DNA of 64,000 nucleotides from Cristatella mucedo (taxonomy: Eukaryota > Bryozoa > Phylactolaemata > Cristatellidae), in the NCBI GenBank assembly GCA_009760855.2, contig WPIO01000017.1:372001-436000 (forward strand), read 5' to 3'. The translations under genes were made by a program, and so were the position numbers. The notes below the pieces were generated by a model. It did not search any database. It was not told where the DNA came from and was given only the letters and a program-made list of their open reading frames with translations. Positions 45,240 to 58,789 of this stretch are shown in pieces; position 1 is the first letter of the stretch, and each line of letters starts with the position of its first letter.

Positions 45240-45470
45240 GTCACTGTAGGCCAGATAGATGGCATTTAAGTCGTTTCAACGCTTGATAGAGAGCCAGTGA
45301 AGCTCAGATAAAAGTGGCTGTTGATGACTGAACTGACGAGCTGCTGAGTTTAGCAAGACTTGCAGATGATTAAGGATACAGTCTACGAGTTCTCAATGAG
45401 AAGAATTGCAGTAAGATACGACAGATACAGTAGATACGATGTCACAATGTCGTGAAAACTGCTTTGGCTA
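45240..45470 (-). mobile_element. Degenerate LINE fragment
   Basis: Complement of a SSLHWLSIKR-like segment and an LLNSAARQF-like segment; resembles 43140-43290. Confidence 0.55.
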
Positions 45471-46619
45471 TCGAAAGCTTGATTATTCGTGATTTTTTTC
45501 AGAGACCAATCACTACGAAACGGAAAAATATCACCTTGAAAGAATACTTACTTGCTTATAAATGTGAGATTTTTCTCACAATTTAACTTTCAGGATTTAA
45601 ATATACTGCTAATGTGTCAAAATAAAATGACTATCCCGAGTCAGTATTATAACGAGAGCCACAGTGTAATTTTTCTCTCGCGAAGCTACTTCCGTCGATA
45701 GCAATGCAAACTGGTTTAGCACAAAACGTCCCTCATCCTCTTTAAATCTGTCTCCAAATATTAATGACTCTCAGATGTGCGACTCATAACGTCTGCTTAA
45801 TAGCTTTCAGTAAAGAATTAACTTTGCCTACAGTTTGGCCAAGTTTTTGTTCTGTGTCGCCTTGAGGAGGAAGCATCCGTTTCCCTTCTTTGAATTTAGC
45901 TGGTGTAGTTGATCCCAGGAGAGGCCAGACCTACGGCAACACCCGAGCCAGTAAAACATTAACTAGAGAAGACTAGCTGTAGATTTGTAAATTCACGAGC
46001 CAAATTTAAATGCTTAAGAAATGATGCTGCTGTAAAAATTGATTCGAACAGGCCTGGTGAAGCTGCTATTAAGGAATAGTTCTCCTTGGGTGCGGACGTA
46101 GTAATGCGATTAGCAGATCTGTCCCGGGTTAAAAACTTCTTTCCTCAACTCTGATTGATGGCTCTATATCGGTCATCCTCAGCAGATCTAGACTGTTTTG
46201 AGCAGTGTCAAAACTATATTATTCTTTGCCGCTGAATAAAAAGTCCTAATCGGACGAAGCCTTTCCTAAATTTCCTCCTACAAGCCTCTGTCGACCCATT
46301 TAGAGACTGAATTCTTGCTTAGGTTCGATGACCATTCTGCCGCTGAATTGATCGCATGATGACAGCTAGTTAAAAAACAATCAATTTTGAAGCGTTGACA
46401 TACGATGAGCTAAATTAACCAAGGCGAATCATTAATATTGATTTGGCAGTGCTTTAGAGGCGATGGCAGATTTTCCAAGTGCTTGTACCAAGCAAAGCTA
46501 AATGAAAAAGGCTCAACGAATATTTGCGATCCACCGGGAAAAGCTATTAAAAGCTCGAGTAAAGATTGCAAAGTGCTAGTCACTTTGTCCTTCAGTTAGG
46601 ACCTATGTGCTTTATCGAT
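45471..46619. other. No gene recognised; possibly old LINE
   Basis: The minus strand contains short pieces (EDDRYRAINQ, LARDFTNLQL-like) that might be the region before an RT domain, heavily decayed. Not firm. Confidence 0.3.
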
Positions 46620-46800
46620 ACAATATAATGCATCTCAGTCTGTAACTCTACACACCCTCATTGACCACATAGGTGTTATGTTGGAGTTTTCTGAAGAACA
46701 CGCCAAGCCTACTCGGATTTGGTTGGCCTGTGGAAGCAAACAGACTTCATCCATCACACGTACAAAAGAGATAGTAAAAACAGCTAATTCGCGAAGGCCG
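46620..46800 (-). mobile_element. LINE family 2, 3' terminus
   Basis: AATGCATCTCAGTCTGTAAC, ACATAGGTGTTATGTTGGAG and AACAGACTTCATCC are diverged reverse-complement family-2 end sequence. Confidence 0.8.
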
Positions 46801-47279
46801 CCGAGGAAGTAAGTAGGATGTCTTTGCCTCAGGATTGTGCACTCAAGTATTTATCGAAAACAGTCTTTAAGCAATGGCATGAAACAACTCATTTGTTTTA
46901 AATGGCGTACTTGAGGGCACAAGGAGGATGAAACTGGTTCTGATATTAAGCTAGGCAGTAGATAGCCAGCCCACGGAGAGCCTTGTCAAAGCTCAGAGCT
47001 TCGCCACCGGTATTTATCGTGCAATATTGGCGAAAGCACTGTTGTGCACTCTGCGTTTGCAGCCTGCTTCCGTCTGGAAGTGGCAGCCGCCACACTTACC
47101 CGTCTGTCACAATCGCTCTTTCCGCTCGAGCATAGCGCATTTGCGTCGTCGATAATTGGCTCGTCGCATCAGATTCGGTACCGTGCCGATTGGGCGCTTG
47201 CCTTGACCAAGGTCATATCTGATTCGCTTGAATAGAGATCTAGTTGTCTTTGAACGCTACAAAAGAGAGCTACATCTGA
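46801..47279. other. No gene recognised
   Basis: No supported feature; a small SINE-A-like remnant (GCGCTTGCCTTGACCAAGGT) lies near 47195. Confidence 0.4.
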
Positions 47280-48057
<778 letters not shown>

Positions 48058-48230
48058 ACTACTATAAATATATATGTATATATGTATATATATATATATA
48101 TATATTTAATCATTATATAATATATTATAATTATTATATATATTATATATTTATATATTATAATTATTATATATATATATATTTACATATATAATAATAC
48201 TATAATATATAATATATAATAATACTAGAT
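48058..48230. repeat. AT-rich low-complexity tract
   Basis: Almost only A and T, with short palindromes (TATTATATATATTATAATTA-type). Confidence 0.95.
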
Positions 48231-49629
48231 GTGGCGGAAGCAGCCCTGCGAAAAGCAACTGGGCAGCGGCTGCTTCGACGGCAGCTGAGCGTCATTCGTT
48301 CCACTGTCACGTTCACGAGGGTTACGGCAGTCAATTCTGACGAGCGGGCAGCTCGCTGTGTTAGTATGTTGACAATCTGAACGTTTTCTGCTGTGCTTCA
48401 TGGGTCCATAAGAGAAATGATAGACATCTTGACTGATTTCTTGAGTACGTATGCATTTAGCGCTCTTTTGGATTCGCACGCGCCAGTCCGCCACATTCAG
48501 GCCTCTTTTTAGCAGTACAATAAAAGTCAATAGCGAAAGAATAAGTGATATTGCGTCTTTAGTAAGACGATATAACAAAAGCTCACACATAAAACACGAC
48601 TAGTGCGATATAACATAGGCCTTAAAATTCTTGTTTTTCACACCCCCTGCACTTTTGTTTGCTACAAGACGGTATGGCAAGTCTTGCAGTTCAGTTCGCG
48701 TGTTTTTATTTACATACGCTGGACTAGCTTCGTCATTAAAAACTCTTGATAGCACGATACATAGAAAAAAACATTAATGTACTAGTAGAATGACCGCTGA
48801 CACAATCTGCAATGCTTCTGACGTCGCTCCCCACTACCTGTGCATTTTACGGGATCACACAATTGAAATATGCAGGGAGATCGTGAAATATGGTTGCCGA
48901 GCTCGTGAACTCTGCGGTTTTTGCTCAGCTCATGCTCGTGCAGCGTTCCGAGCAGAATATCAGTCCATAATGCTGACCAACTGAGGAAATTCTTGAACCA
49001 CATTTCTTCGATAAATCAATCGTTCAGACCCTAAATATGGCCACTAAACCTCACCCTTCCCAAGGCTCAAAGTTGGCACCACGCATTGGCTAGAAACGTG
49101 CAAACAATCTCTAAAAAGCGGCACTAGCCTACTATCGCAGACTGTCATGTATATACGATAGAGCCCGATTGGAAGGTTCTTTTTTGCCTCTTTGCTCGAC
49201 ATTCACAGGTCGATGCAGCCAAGCGATACTCTTTAATGATTTGTACATCGCGGTGTCTCTACGGAGGCGCGGTAATTATGCTGCTCAAAAAATGCTGAAA
49301 CATTTCAATTCGGTGTAGAAAAAATATGACGGTCAGCTGGTTTAACCACCTCAATTGCTCAGAGGCGAGCGAGCTTTTGCAGTGATCATCCCGCTTGCAG
49401 CGATCCATACTGCATTACTGCGGCACGACTCAAACCCACGATCACTGGTCAAGAAGGGCGAGCGCTAGCTGCTCATTTCATTCACTCCGCATTTCGAATA
49501 TCCTCGGAAGCGAGACCTTCTGGGCGGGCGGCGAAAAGTTTCACTCGCTGCTAATAGAAGATGCGATCAGATTGCTTTTACATTCTGCCTGCCATTCGGA
49601 GCGTCGGGCAGGTAATGGGTCCTGCCAAG
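48231..49629. other. No gene recognised
   Basis: A 121-codon minus frame (48590-48225, start TTG-like) and a 64-codon plus frame (48790-48984) are open but have no known domains. Confidence 0.35.
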
Positions 49630-49770
49630 CTGGTTTATTCCAGAGGTTAAGGTGCTCGCCCCGACCAAGGTCTGGCTGAGGTCGTGGGCTCGAGCCCCGA
49701 GGCATATGTGAAGCGCCTGAATGGAGATTAAGTTCTCTTAGGGGGCTATACAAAGAATTATATTTACTAA
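49630..49770 (+). mobile_element. SINE-A copy
   Basis: AGAGGTTAAGGTGCTCGCCC box A region, GTGGGCTCGAGCCCCGAGGC, GTGAAGCGCCTGAATGGAGA and TTAAGTTCTCTTAGGGGGCT tail; one of the cleanest copies. Confidence 0.92.
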
Positions 49771-50582
49771 CGCTTAGCGACGCGGCTGTGCACCACATCC
49801 AGCCAGACTCTGACTGCCGAGGTATTACTTGCAGTTCCTAAATTATAGCGACTATGAACCGCCTATGAGAGAATCTATGGTTAGGCGGCATACATACCGA
49901 AGTCGAGCAATATTCTCGGGCATTTGAGCTTGAGGAGTTTCGCTCTAGACTTCCGGTCAGAGCTCGGGGAAGAGACGGCGCTCTGGGAGGAGCCGCCCGT
50001 GAGTTGTTGTGCTCCTTGTCTGGCAGAGGACTATGCAGCCCAATCTCGGCTGTCCAATACACCGCGCTCCCTACGCTTCGTCTCCGTCCTTGCTCTTTCC
50101 GGACGCGGAGGCCGTCACGTCCCGTCTGTCTGCAACAGCGATAGGTCCTATCCTACTTCATAGGCTTTAAATGTTTTGATCCGGCAGGCGACAAATCTCT
50201 TGCGTCCTTCACCCAGCTATCTGGACTTCGAAGCCACTGGCTATTCGTATAACTTGACAATAGACGGACTTCAAAGGCGAATTAGAGAAACAGAGTTTTG
50301 CATCGTCATGCGTCGTAGACCAGATTAAATCGTAACGAGCGACTTACATCCGCGAAATTACATTCATAAGTTATTTCTTTGCACAATGGTTTGCCGCTAA
50401 TATTCGAGAACTCGATGTCACTCGTTGCACTTTTCTCGCACACGCTTTCGCGCTGACCTTGATCTGCTCTGAGTGCGCCGTTGCCGCGCCTCCGCGGTGT
50501 GCCCCACTGAGCGGATCGCTGCGAGCCCTGATCGGCGAGCGAGCGCTCGCTCCATCACTCCTTCTCTCGCTCACGGCACGAG

Positions 50583-50627
<45 letters not shown>

Positions 50628-50999
50628 CCTGGCGACGGCCATGGCTCGAAGCCGTATCGGCAAGCGACAGCCGCCGCTTGCAGCCGCTTAGCGTCCGAGC
50701 AAAAAGACGAAATTTAAAGCGCGACTTTCTCTTTCTTCTTTTGTGGCGCGCTACGTCCATTGCTTCTCGGATACGCATCGCTTACGACATCGCTTCCTAC
50801 GCATTCGAGTACAAACGATGCTGACGGTGCAGTGCAGCGACGTCTGTCCGCTCCTGTCCGCAGCGTGAACGAACCTACTGTTAGAATTACACAAGGCCAA
50901 TTCCACGAGCATACGGGACAACGTATTATTCGACAGTGCTCCCGACGTCGACAGGCTCTCGCAAAGGGCCGATACTTGAAAAAAGAAACAAAGGTCAAG
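49771..50999. other. CpG-rich region, no gene recognised
   Basis: Includes a (GA)n run at 50588-50624. Several overlapping frames, none recognisable. Confidence 0.4.
50588..50624. repeat. (GA)n microsatellite
   Basis: About 18 GA units. Confidence 0.95.
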
Positions 51000-51133
51000 G
51001 CTGATTTAACAGCCTCTATTCTATAGCAGCAGAAGAGCCTTATTAGCAATTGCCACACTTGCAGTGGGCAATAAAGAGTCGCCCACTGCCGAAAGCGAAT
51101 CCACGACCTGGGTCACGAAGATCGAGCACCTTA
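51000..51133 (-). mobile_element. SINE-B copy
   Basis: Reverse complement: GGCTGATTTAACAGCCTCTA tail end at the left, GCAATAAAGAGTCGCCCACT body, AGCGAATCCACGACCTGGGT head at the right. Confidence 0.85.
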
Positions 51134-51316
51134 AAACTTAGCCAAATTTCGCGAAGTTTCGGTTCAAGGTCTGGGAGTGAGCTGCCGAGTGGTGCGACCA
51201 GCGAGTCGCCGCCGCCGACACAGCCGCTGCTGCGGCCGCCGGCCGAAGTTTCTAGCTATGATGTCGAGCAAGGTTCGACGAGCGCCAGCGTGGGCAGCGC
51301 GGGCACGGGAGCAGGT
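51134..51316 (+). CDS. Possible coding exon, Ser/Pro-rich, unrecognised
   Basis: Immediately after the SINE-B head the frame reads LSQISRSFGSRSGSELPSGA TSESPPPTQPLLRPPAEVSS and YDVEQGSTSASVGSAGTGA, ending at a GCAG|GTTAAG donor-like site. Composition suggests a disordered protein region. There is no ATG in frame inside the exon and no homology, and it may be a chance frame in GC-rich DNA. Confidence 0.2.
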
Positions 51317-51789
51317 TAAGCAAAGGCTGCTTGGCAGCCACCAAAGCAAAGCTCGCCGTGGAGGGTGTCCATTAATAGCACCCAGTTGGCTGGGCACGCT
51401 CGCTCGCGCGCGTGCTAATCATTCAGGGCACAGATACGAAAAGTGGCTCGATTTTACCCAGGTGCTTGTAACTGGGCAGCTAACCAGTTTGCCGTCTTCG
51501 TTTTGCCTTCGGGCGTGCGGCTCGCCTCAACCATTGGATGCATATAACCGCTGAAACCTCAGCATACCGATTCCCCGGCCGCAAATCAGAGAGGAATGTG
51601 CCCTTATTAGCGATTAGCGCCGCCTCGCCGACCGCTCTCTGTCGATACGCCCTGCGTGCGACCGCCGTTGCCACGGTGATCACAGCTTGATGCGGTGCCC
51701 TGCGTTCCTGGAAGGTTGACAGGCCGGATTGGTGTCAGAGCTCACTTATCCGTCACGGTATCCGCCCTCTACGAAATATTCATTTCAGG
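51317..51789. other. No gene recognised
   Basis: GC-rich, no supported feature. Confidence 0.4.
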
Positions 51790-52925
51790 AGCGGCATCCT
51801 ACTGTGAGTGGTCCCTTGCGGTTCTCCATTTATACGCAACCTCTGGGAAAAGTGATTAAGGCCCATGGAATAGGATATCACTTTTAAGCAGACAATGCTC
51901 AGTTGTATTTGTCGTTCAAACCATCGGAATCTGCTGCAGCAACTGAGAGACTAAATGCTTGCATTGCCGATACTCGATCCTGGATGTCGGAAAACTTCCT
52001 GAAATTAAATGGTGATAAAACCGAACTGCTGCTCATAGGACACCCTAAACGTGTGGCTAGATTAAAGGGCTTTGGTCTTCCAATAGGTGATGCAATTGTA
52101 AGACCATCACCACGTGCTCGAAATTTAGGTGTCGTTTTCGAAAGCTGCCTCAATTTTAAAAGCTTCATTCAGAAGACTGCTTCTACAGATAACCATCACG
52201 TCTGATCCCTATCCAAGATGAGGAGCTGTCTCCCGCAGTTGCTTGTAAAAAATTTAACTAGCTCCTTAGTTCTGTCTCGGCTTGATTATTGCAATTCCTT
52301 ATTGGCTGGGCTGCCAAAGAAAGCAACTAGGCCACTGCAGCTGACTATGAATATGGCTGCAAGGCTAGTCTTCAAGTCCCATAAGTTTGAGCACGTGTCT
52401 CCTTTGCTAAATGAGCTAGGATGGATGCCCGTTGAGCAACGCATCCAGAGCTAAGTTCTTACGCTGACCCACAAGGCCCGCCACGGCTTGGCTCCTTCGT
52501 ACCAAGCTGAACTGCCGAACCAGTTTCAGCCTGTTCACGCCCTCAGGTTCTGTGTGGACAATAAAATAGCTGTTCCATTCCTCCGCTTAAAGGCCATTGG
52601 CGACCGAAGCTTTAGCTCTGCAGAACCTAGACTGTGGAACTGGCTTCCACAATTCTTACGCATCGACAACTACTCTCCTGCTGCCGAATATGGCTCATCC
52701 TTTTCAGCAGTCCTGAGCTGCTACTTCCATGCTACTCACTACCTCAAATTCTCTCCTGACTCTGCTATGCTCCCCACTTTCTCTATGTTGCGTGAGACGA
52801 AGTCTGTTGGGTACCGAATGCGTACCGAAAGCTGCTTAGGCTGTGAGTGCGCCATACAAAACTCTCCTGCGTAACACCCACCTGGTCTTTATGACTTTGT
52901 GGAGTTACAGACGGAGATACATTAC
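51790..52925 (+). mobile_element. LINE family 2 (CR1/L2 group), 3' half
   Basis: RT C-terminal region: [60 protein letters not shown] and GDRSFSSAEPRLWNWLPQFL. Motif C has decayed (the Y.DN of FKQTMLSC-type sequence). Frame breaks at about 52205 and 52453. The 3'UTR ends CACAAAACTCTCC..GTAACACCCACC... TGTGGAGTTACAGACGGAGA TACATTACAT. The tail runs directly into a (GA)n microsatellite. Distinct in sequence and tail from family 1. Confidence 0.93.
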
Positions 52926-54704
<1,779 letters not shown>

Positions 54705-54985
54705 TAATGTAATGTATCTCCGTCTGTAACTCCACAAAGTCATACAGACTATGTTGGTGTTACGCAGGAGAGTTTTGTATAGCGAACTCACAGCCTAAGC
54801 GTCTTTCGGTACGCATTCGGTACCCAACAGACTTCGTCTCACGCAGCAAAGAGAAAGTGGGAAGCATAACAGAGTTAGGAGAACAGTTGAGGTAGTGCGT
54901 AGCATGGAAGTAGCAGCTCAGGACTGCTGAAAAGGATGAGCCATAGTCGGTAGTAGGAGAGTAGTTGTCGTAATAGACTCGTACA
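54705..54985 (-). mobile_element. LINE family 2, 3' fragment
   Basis: AATGTATCTCCGTCTGTAAC, GTTACGCAGGAGAGTTTTGT, CGGTACCCAACAGACTTCGT and TCATGGAAGTAGCAGC-like sequence; reverse complement of 59340-59620, high identity. Confidence 0.93.
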
Positions 54986-55049
54986 TTTGCATACAGTATT
55001 GTATTTCACTATGACTCAGTGAAGCGAGCTCACGGGCAGTGAGCTCTAG

Positions 55050-55051
55050 AA

Positions 55052-55103
<52 letters not shown>

Positions 55104-55205
55104 TATATATATATATACATATATAGAGAGATAGGCAGATGGATAGATATATTATATAAAACGTATATAATATATATATATATTTATATATATATATATT
55201 TATAG
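55050..55205. repeat. (AT)n tract
   Basis: Long AT array with a short GAGAGATAGGCAGATGGATA interruption. Confidence 0.97.
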
Positions 55206-55212
55206 GGAGAGA

Positions 55213-55551
55213 ACGAGCGCCGATAAGGTAATCGTTGATGCGACGGTACCGTTCGACAGCAGCGAGGATGTCCTGATTGTGGTGGCCCGGAACGAGACCA
55301 ATAGATATACAGCCGTTGCCCGGTCTTATCTGACAGCTGGCTACCGGTCGGCAGTGGCGAGGCCTTTCGTGGTTGGGGCAGATGGATAGCCAAATAATGA
55401 AGCTTGCCTGGTTGAGCTCGGTATCCCACGCAAGGAAAGAAAGGCAGTGAGGTGCCTCTGTGTCAACGACACCATTACCGGCTCGGAAGCGGTGGACGGG
55501 GAGGCCCGGGTAGCACCCGCGACCCTGGTAGGGCAGGGCACCGCCTGCTAG
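55213..55551 (+). mobile_element. Fragment of a restriction-like-endonuclease LINE (R2/NeSL/HERO type)
   Basis: The plus-strand frame from 55222 reads DKVIVDATVPFDSSEDVLIV V..NETNRYTAVARSYL, then RPFVVGADG, TAG, PNNEACLVELGIPRKERKAV, RCLCVNDTITGSEA. This is the C-terminal restriction-like endonuclease region of R2/NeSL/HERO-group non-LTR elements. There the family shows (P)D.VIVDVTVPFE, then FVVGALGSWDP.N...L..L.I, then RRLCVSDTI. The TAG replaces the GSW/D stretch. Only about 110 codons survive, bracketed by AT arrays, so it is a dead fragment. Recognition is from motifs; not searched. Confidence 0.75.
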
Positions 55552-55600
55552 TGTATATATGCTATTTAAAAATTTCAGCAAATCGTTATATACTATATAT

Positions 55601-55789
55601 CAGCGGTTCTCAATCTGTGGGTCGCGACCCCTTCGGGGGTCGAACGACCCTTCCACAGGGGTTGCTTAAGACCAACGCGGAAAACACGCATTTCCACATT
55701 TTGCACACGATAGTTTTATGGTTGGGGGTCGCCACAACATGAGAAATTGTATTAAAGGGTCGGGTCATTAGGATGGTTGAGAACCGCTG
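55601..55789 (+). mobile_element. SPIN-type hAT MITE (non-autonomous), 189 bp
   Basis: Starts CAGCGGTTCTCAATCTGTGG and ends GGATGGTTGAGAACCGCTG. The outer 13 bp of the terminal inverted repeats (CAGCGGTTCTCAA) are perfect. It is flanked by an exact 8-bp target-site duplication CTATATAT (55593-55600 and 55790-55797), the hAT hallmark. Internal sequence GTCGCGACCCCTTCGGGGGT CGAACGACCCTTCCACAGGG and TTTTATGGTTGGGGGTCGCC ACAACATGAG matches my memory of the SPIN (SPACE INVADERS) non-autonomous consensus. No transposase is encoded; it depends on an autonomous hAT. Confidence 0.93.
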
Positions 55790-55933
<144 letters not shown>

Positions 55934-56231
55934 AGTGTAGATAACTCAGTGTGCTAAATGCAAGGAATAACGAACCGGGTGCTGCACTGGGCCGTTAGCT
56001 AGTTGTCTTCATCGGATCGCCACACACGACAGTGGGCTTACAGCAGCTGCGAGCGGACAGCCCTGCGAGCCACGCCCACGCTTGCACCGGCCCGCGATAA
56101 GGCACCGAGCGGCGCGGCCGCTCTTCACTAGAGCGCTCTCAATCCGACATTCGCCGCAGCTCGAGTAACGAAAAGGAGAACGACTTCCTCTCCCCTCGGG
56201 GACCTGCGGTCGCTCGGTGCGGGTAACTAGA

Positions 56232-56536
56232 GCGCCGCCGGCGTGGGGGCGGGTTAAACACACTCCTCCACAGCTTCGCTCGGATACGCCGGCTGAGCCG
56301 GCGGCAGCACGCCAAGCAACCACAATAGGCGTGCGTGTTGGGCTGGCTGACGGTGCGTATTCACAAATAATCGATAGCCGCGCTCCGACGCCGTCGGCAG
56401 ACGTCCAGTGTCGAGGCCGTCAGTGGATGCTATCCGGACTACCCCGGCCGGCATCAGTAAGTAACCTATCTACGGTCGCTCGTCGCAGCTTTACCGACGC
56501 GACTTTGGGCTGGGCGCTGCGCCGCTCTCAGCTCGC
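56232..56536. repeat. CpG-rich duplicated segment, copy 1
   Basis: Shares GCGGGTTAAACACACTCCTC, ATTCACAAATAATC, GGCAGACGTCCAGTGTC and CATCAGTAAGTAACCTATCT with 59965-60336 at high identity. It contains a strong donor-like GTAAGT at 56457-56462. Possibly promoter plus a first non-coding exon. Confidence 0.93.
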
Positions 56537-57299
56537 GGCGCTGTTGCCGACTCGCCTCTTTCGCCACGGCGCGAGGCACCGGCTGGACCTCGGCGTCCGC
56601 GGCCCAGCGGCTGCGCTAGCCCGGTCAGCTTCGCACGCGTTAGCCGCTTGCCTGTGCCCGCCGACGTTAGCTCGAAGCTACTCAAAGGTGGGCGCCAGCA
56701 TCGGGCCGCCATTGCAGAGTGGTAGGCCCGCGCCGAGGCTAGCTAGCTGCTGGGGCGACATCAATTATGAGTTCGAGAGTGTCCGCGAGCGGACCGCGCC
56801 GCTTCGTCGAGCGTCGAGCTTCCCCTGCGTCTCGCAGCTTGCTCGCTACCTACAAGGACGGACGGACGTTACGTCACGAGCTAAGCTTCGCCGAGCGGAG
56901 GCGCTCGGACGGAGGCGCTTTCCGGAAGCTCGCGCCGACGCCGCGGCCGAGTATCGGAGTACGGTAGCTCGCCTCCGCCGCGCCTGCAGTGGCGTGGTGG
57001 CGCTCGCTGTCCGCAACTGTCCGACGCAGCCAGACAATCGGCGGGAGCTCGGTGCAGGATTCTGGGAAGGAGACTTGATTGCCCTGTCAGCATCTGAGTA
57101 GTTCGAGAGTTTTTATTTGCTAAGAGGTTATTTGGCCCCGTCTTTAAGAAGCACGCTATCACTTGATAGTTTCGCAATATCGGTAGCAAGCCTGCGTGCT
57201 ATCACAACCGAGCGTTGGCCGGACGGCGCTGCAGCGTACGCAGCAGCCGGCACAGGACTTGGAAAACAGCCAACTTTCAAGTCAGCACAATTCCCCCTA
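56537..57299. other. CpG-rich, long open frame of doubtful reality
   Basis: A 294-codon plus frame (56217-57101, GTG start) crosses the duplicated segment. It is Arg/Ala-rich, as expected for GC-rich DNA, and has no recognisable domain. Not annotated as a gene. Confidence 0.4.
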
Positions 57300-57465
57300 G
57301 GGCCGTAATGGCTCACTAGGTAAAGCGGTTGCTTTTCACGACCTCCGTACCGAGGTCGTGGGTTCGAATCCTGCGGTAGGCAATCCTTTATTGCTACTGC
57401 AAGCTGTGGTGATGCCCGTCGAGGCTCTTCTGTCTCTATACAAAAAGAGGCTGTTAAATCAGCTA
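57300..57465 (+). mobile_element. SINE-B, full-length
   Basis: GGCCGTAATGGCTCACTAGG head with box A, CACGACCTCCGTACCGAGGTCGTG stem, GGTTCGAATCC perfect B box, CAATCCTTTATTGCTACTGC body, GAGGCTGTTAAATCAGCT end followed by a T-rich tract. Confidence 0.93.
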
Positions 57466-57479
57466 GTATTTTTTTTATT

Positions 57480-58345
57480 TTATTATATTTATTTTTATAT
57501 CCTCCTTTTATCCTTCGCAGCATCGAACACTTTCTATGCTCCCTAGCAGCGTGTATTGGTGTAATTTGCACCTGGATGGCAGAAGACTGTCTCAAACCGA
57601 ATGATCACGACAAAGACAACTAACTAATTATGAGTAAACCAAGTGTTTTTCAGAAAGTAGAAAACCTAAATCTCCACATTGGCTCTACCAACGTATCGTT
57701 GGTAACTTCAGCGAAGTGTCTGGATTTTATCGTCTAATATGATTTGCTCCTTTATGAGCATAGTAGCTCCATTGTCAAGTTGGCCTACTTTCATTTATTT
57801 AGAATTTAAAAATTCCGGCTTAATTACGTACTGACCTGAAAGCCAAGCTGTTCCATGCATTCAATTAATTTCGAACAGACTTCTGTAACTCACTATTTGT
57901 ATGTCTTCCCGCCCCTGCATTATCACGAGTACAGTTGGTACAACAATCTGCTGCTAGACCTACCTGTGATTATTGTCAGAACTACCGAACTACACTACTA
58001 TTAGCCAATCTGCACTGGCTGTACATCAAGCAGCGTATCAAATTCAAGAGATTCTGTCACTCATCATCTTTGGGTCGCTCAATACTCCGGAATGCTCCGG
58101 CAAGCGTACCTACCTGAAATAGCTTAATATCAGACCAGTCGTCGTCGAAACTGCAGCTCTTCTGACTTTGGACAATTACTCGTTCCTCTAGCTGACTTCA
58201 TATCTCTCGGATACCGTGCCTTCAGTTACGATGCTCCCGAAGCTCCGAGCTCGCTATCACAACGACATCCAGTCATCGCCTGATTCGTAGGGATTCAAAC
58301 AGAAGCTGACAACCTACCTGCTCCGGCGGCCTTGGCTCTGTCTAG
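57480..58345 (+). mobile_element. Degenerate LINE family 1-like copy
   Basis: Recognisable pieces: CIGVICTWMAEDCLKPND-like ([20 protein letters not shown]), LVQQSAARPTCDYCQNYRTT, LLLANLHWLYIKQRIKFKRF. Heavily mutated. Confidence 0.8.
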
Positions 58346-58577
58346 ATATATTTTCCTCGTGTGTAGTTTCGAGTAATGAAACCTTAGTGCGCGTTGAGTC
58401 AAAGGGCAGCGACAACGTTCTTGTGCATAATGTCCCAGTGGAGCTGTCTTTTTTACGTTTTGCTTTGCTTACGTGTGCACAATTGACTGTTCCTAGCTGG
58501 AGGTCTTATTGCCAGCAGTCACAAGTCAGTCGCGTGCTTTTGCATGCTTGCGAAAGCAGGGTACCTCGATTTTTATT
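58346..58577. other. No gene recognised
   Basis: Short spacer between LINE fragments. Confidence 0.5.
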
Positions 58578-58690
58578 AACTAATAATAATAATGCACTTG
58601 ATAAAGCGCCCTCAGAGAACTCAATCTCTTTCTAGGCGCTTTACATTTCCTGCAAAGGGAAGCGCAATTGAATGGTGAGTAATATCGTGC
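58578..58690 (-). mobile_element. LINE family 1, 3' tail
   Basis: AATAATAATAATGCACTTGA, TAAAGCGCCCTCAGAGAACT and CAATCTCTTTCTAGGCGCTT: the complement of the 3' hairpin, well preserved. Confidence 0.92.
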
Positions 58691-58789
58691 TTGATAAGCA
58701 AAATGAATATGAACTATTAGCATGAACATGAACTATTGGTAAAGTGACCATGAATATGAACTATTGGTTACATCTTCGCCTTAAGCAAT

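Noticed and set aside
55030..55581. 183-codon minus-strand frame
   Set aside because: It is the antisense of the restriction-like-endonuclease LINE fragment plus AT-repeat translation; the plus frame carries the recognisable motifs.
56217..57101. 294-codon open frame
   Set aside because: GTG start, Arg/Ala-rich as GC-rich DNA produces, no domain, and it runs through a segment duplicated at 60 kb where the frame is not maintained.
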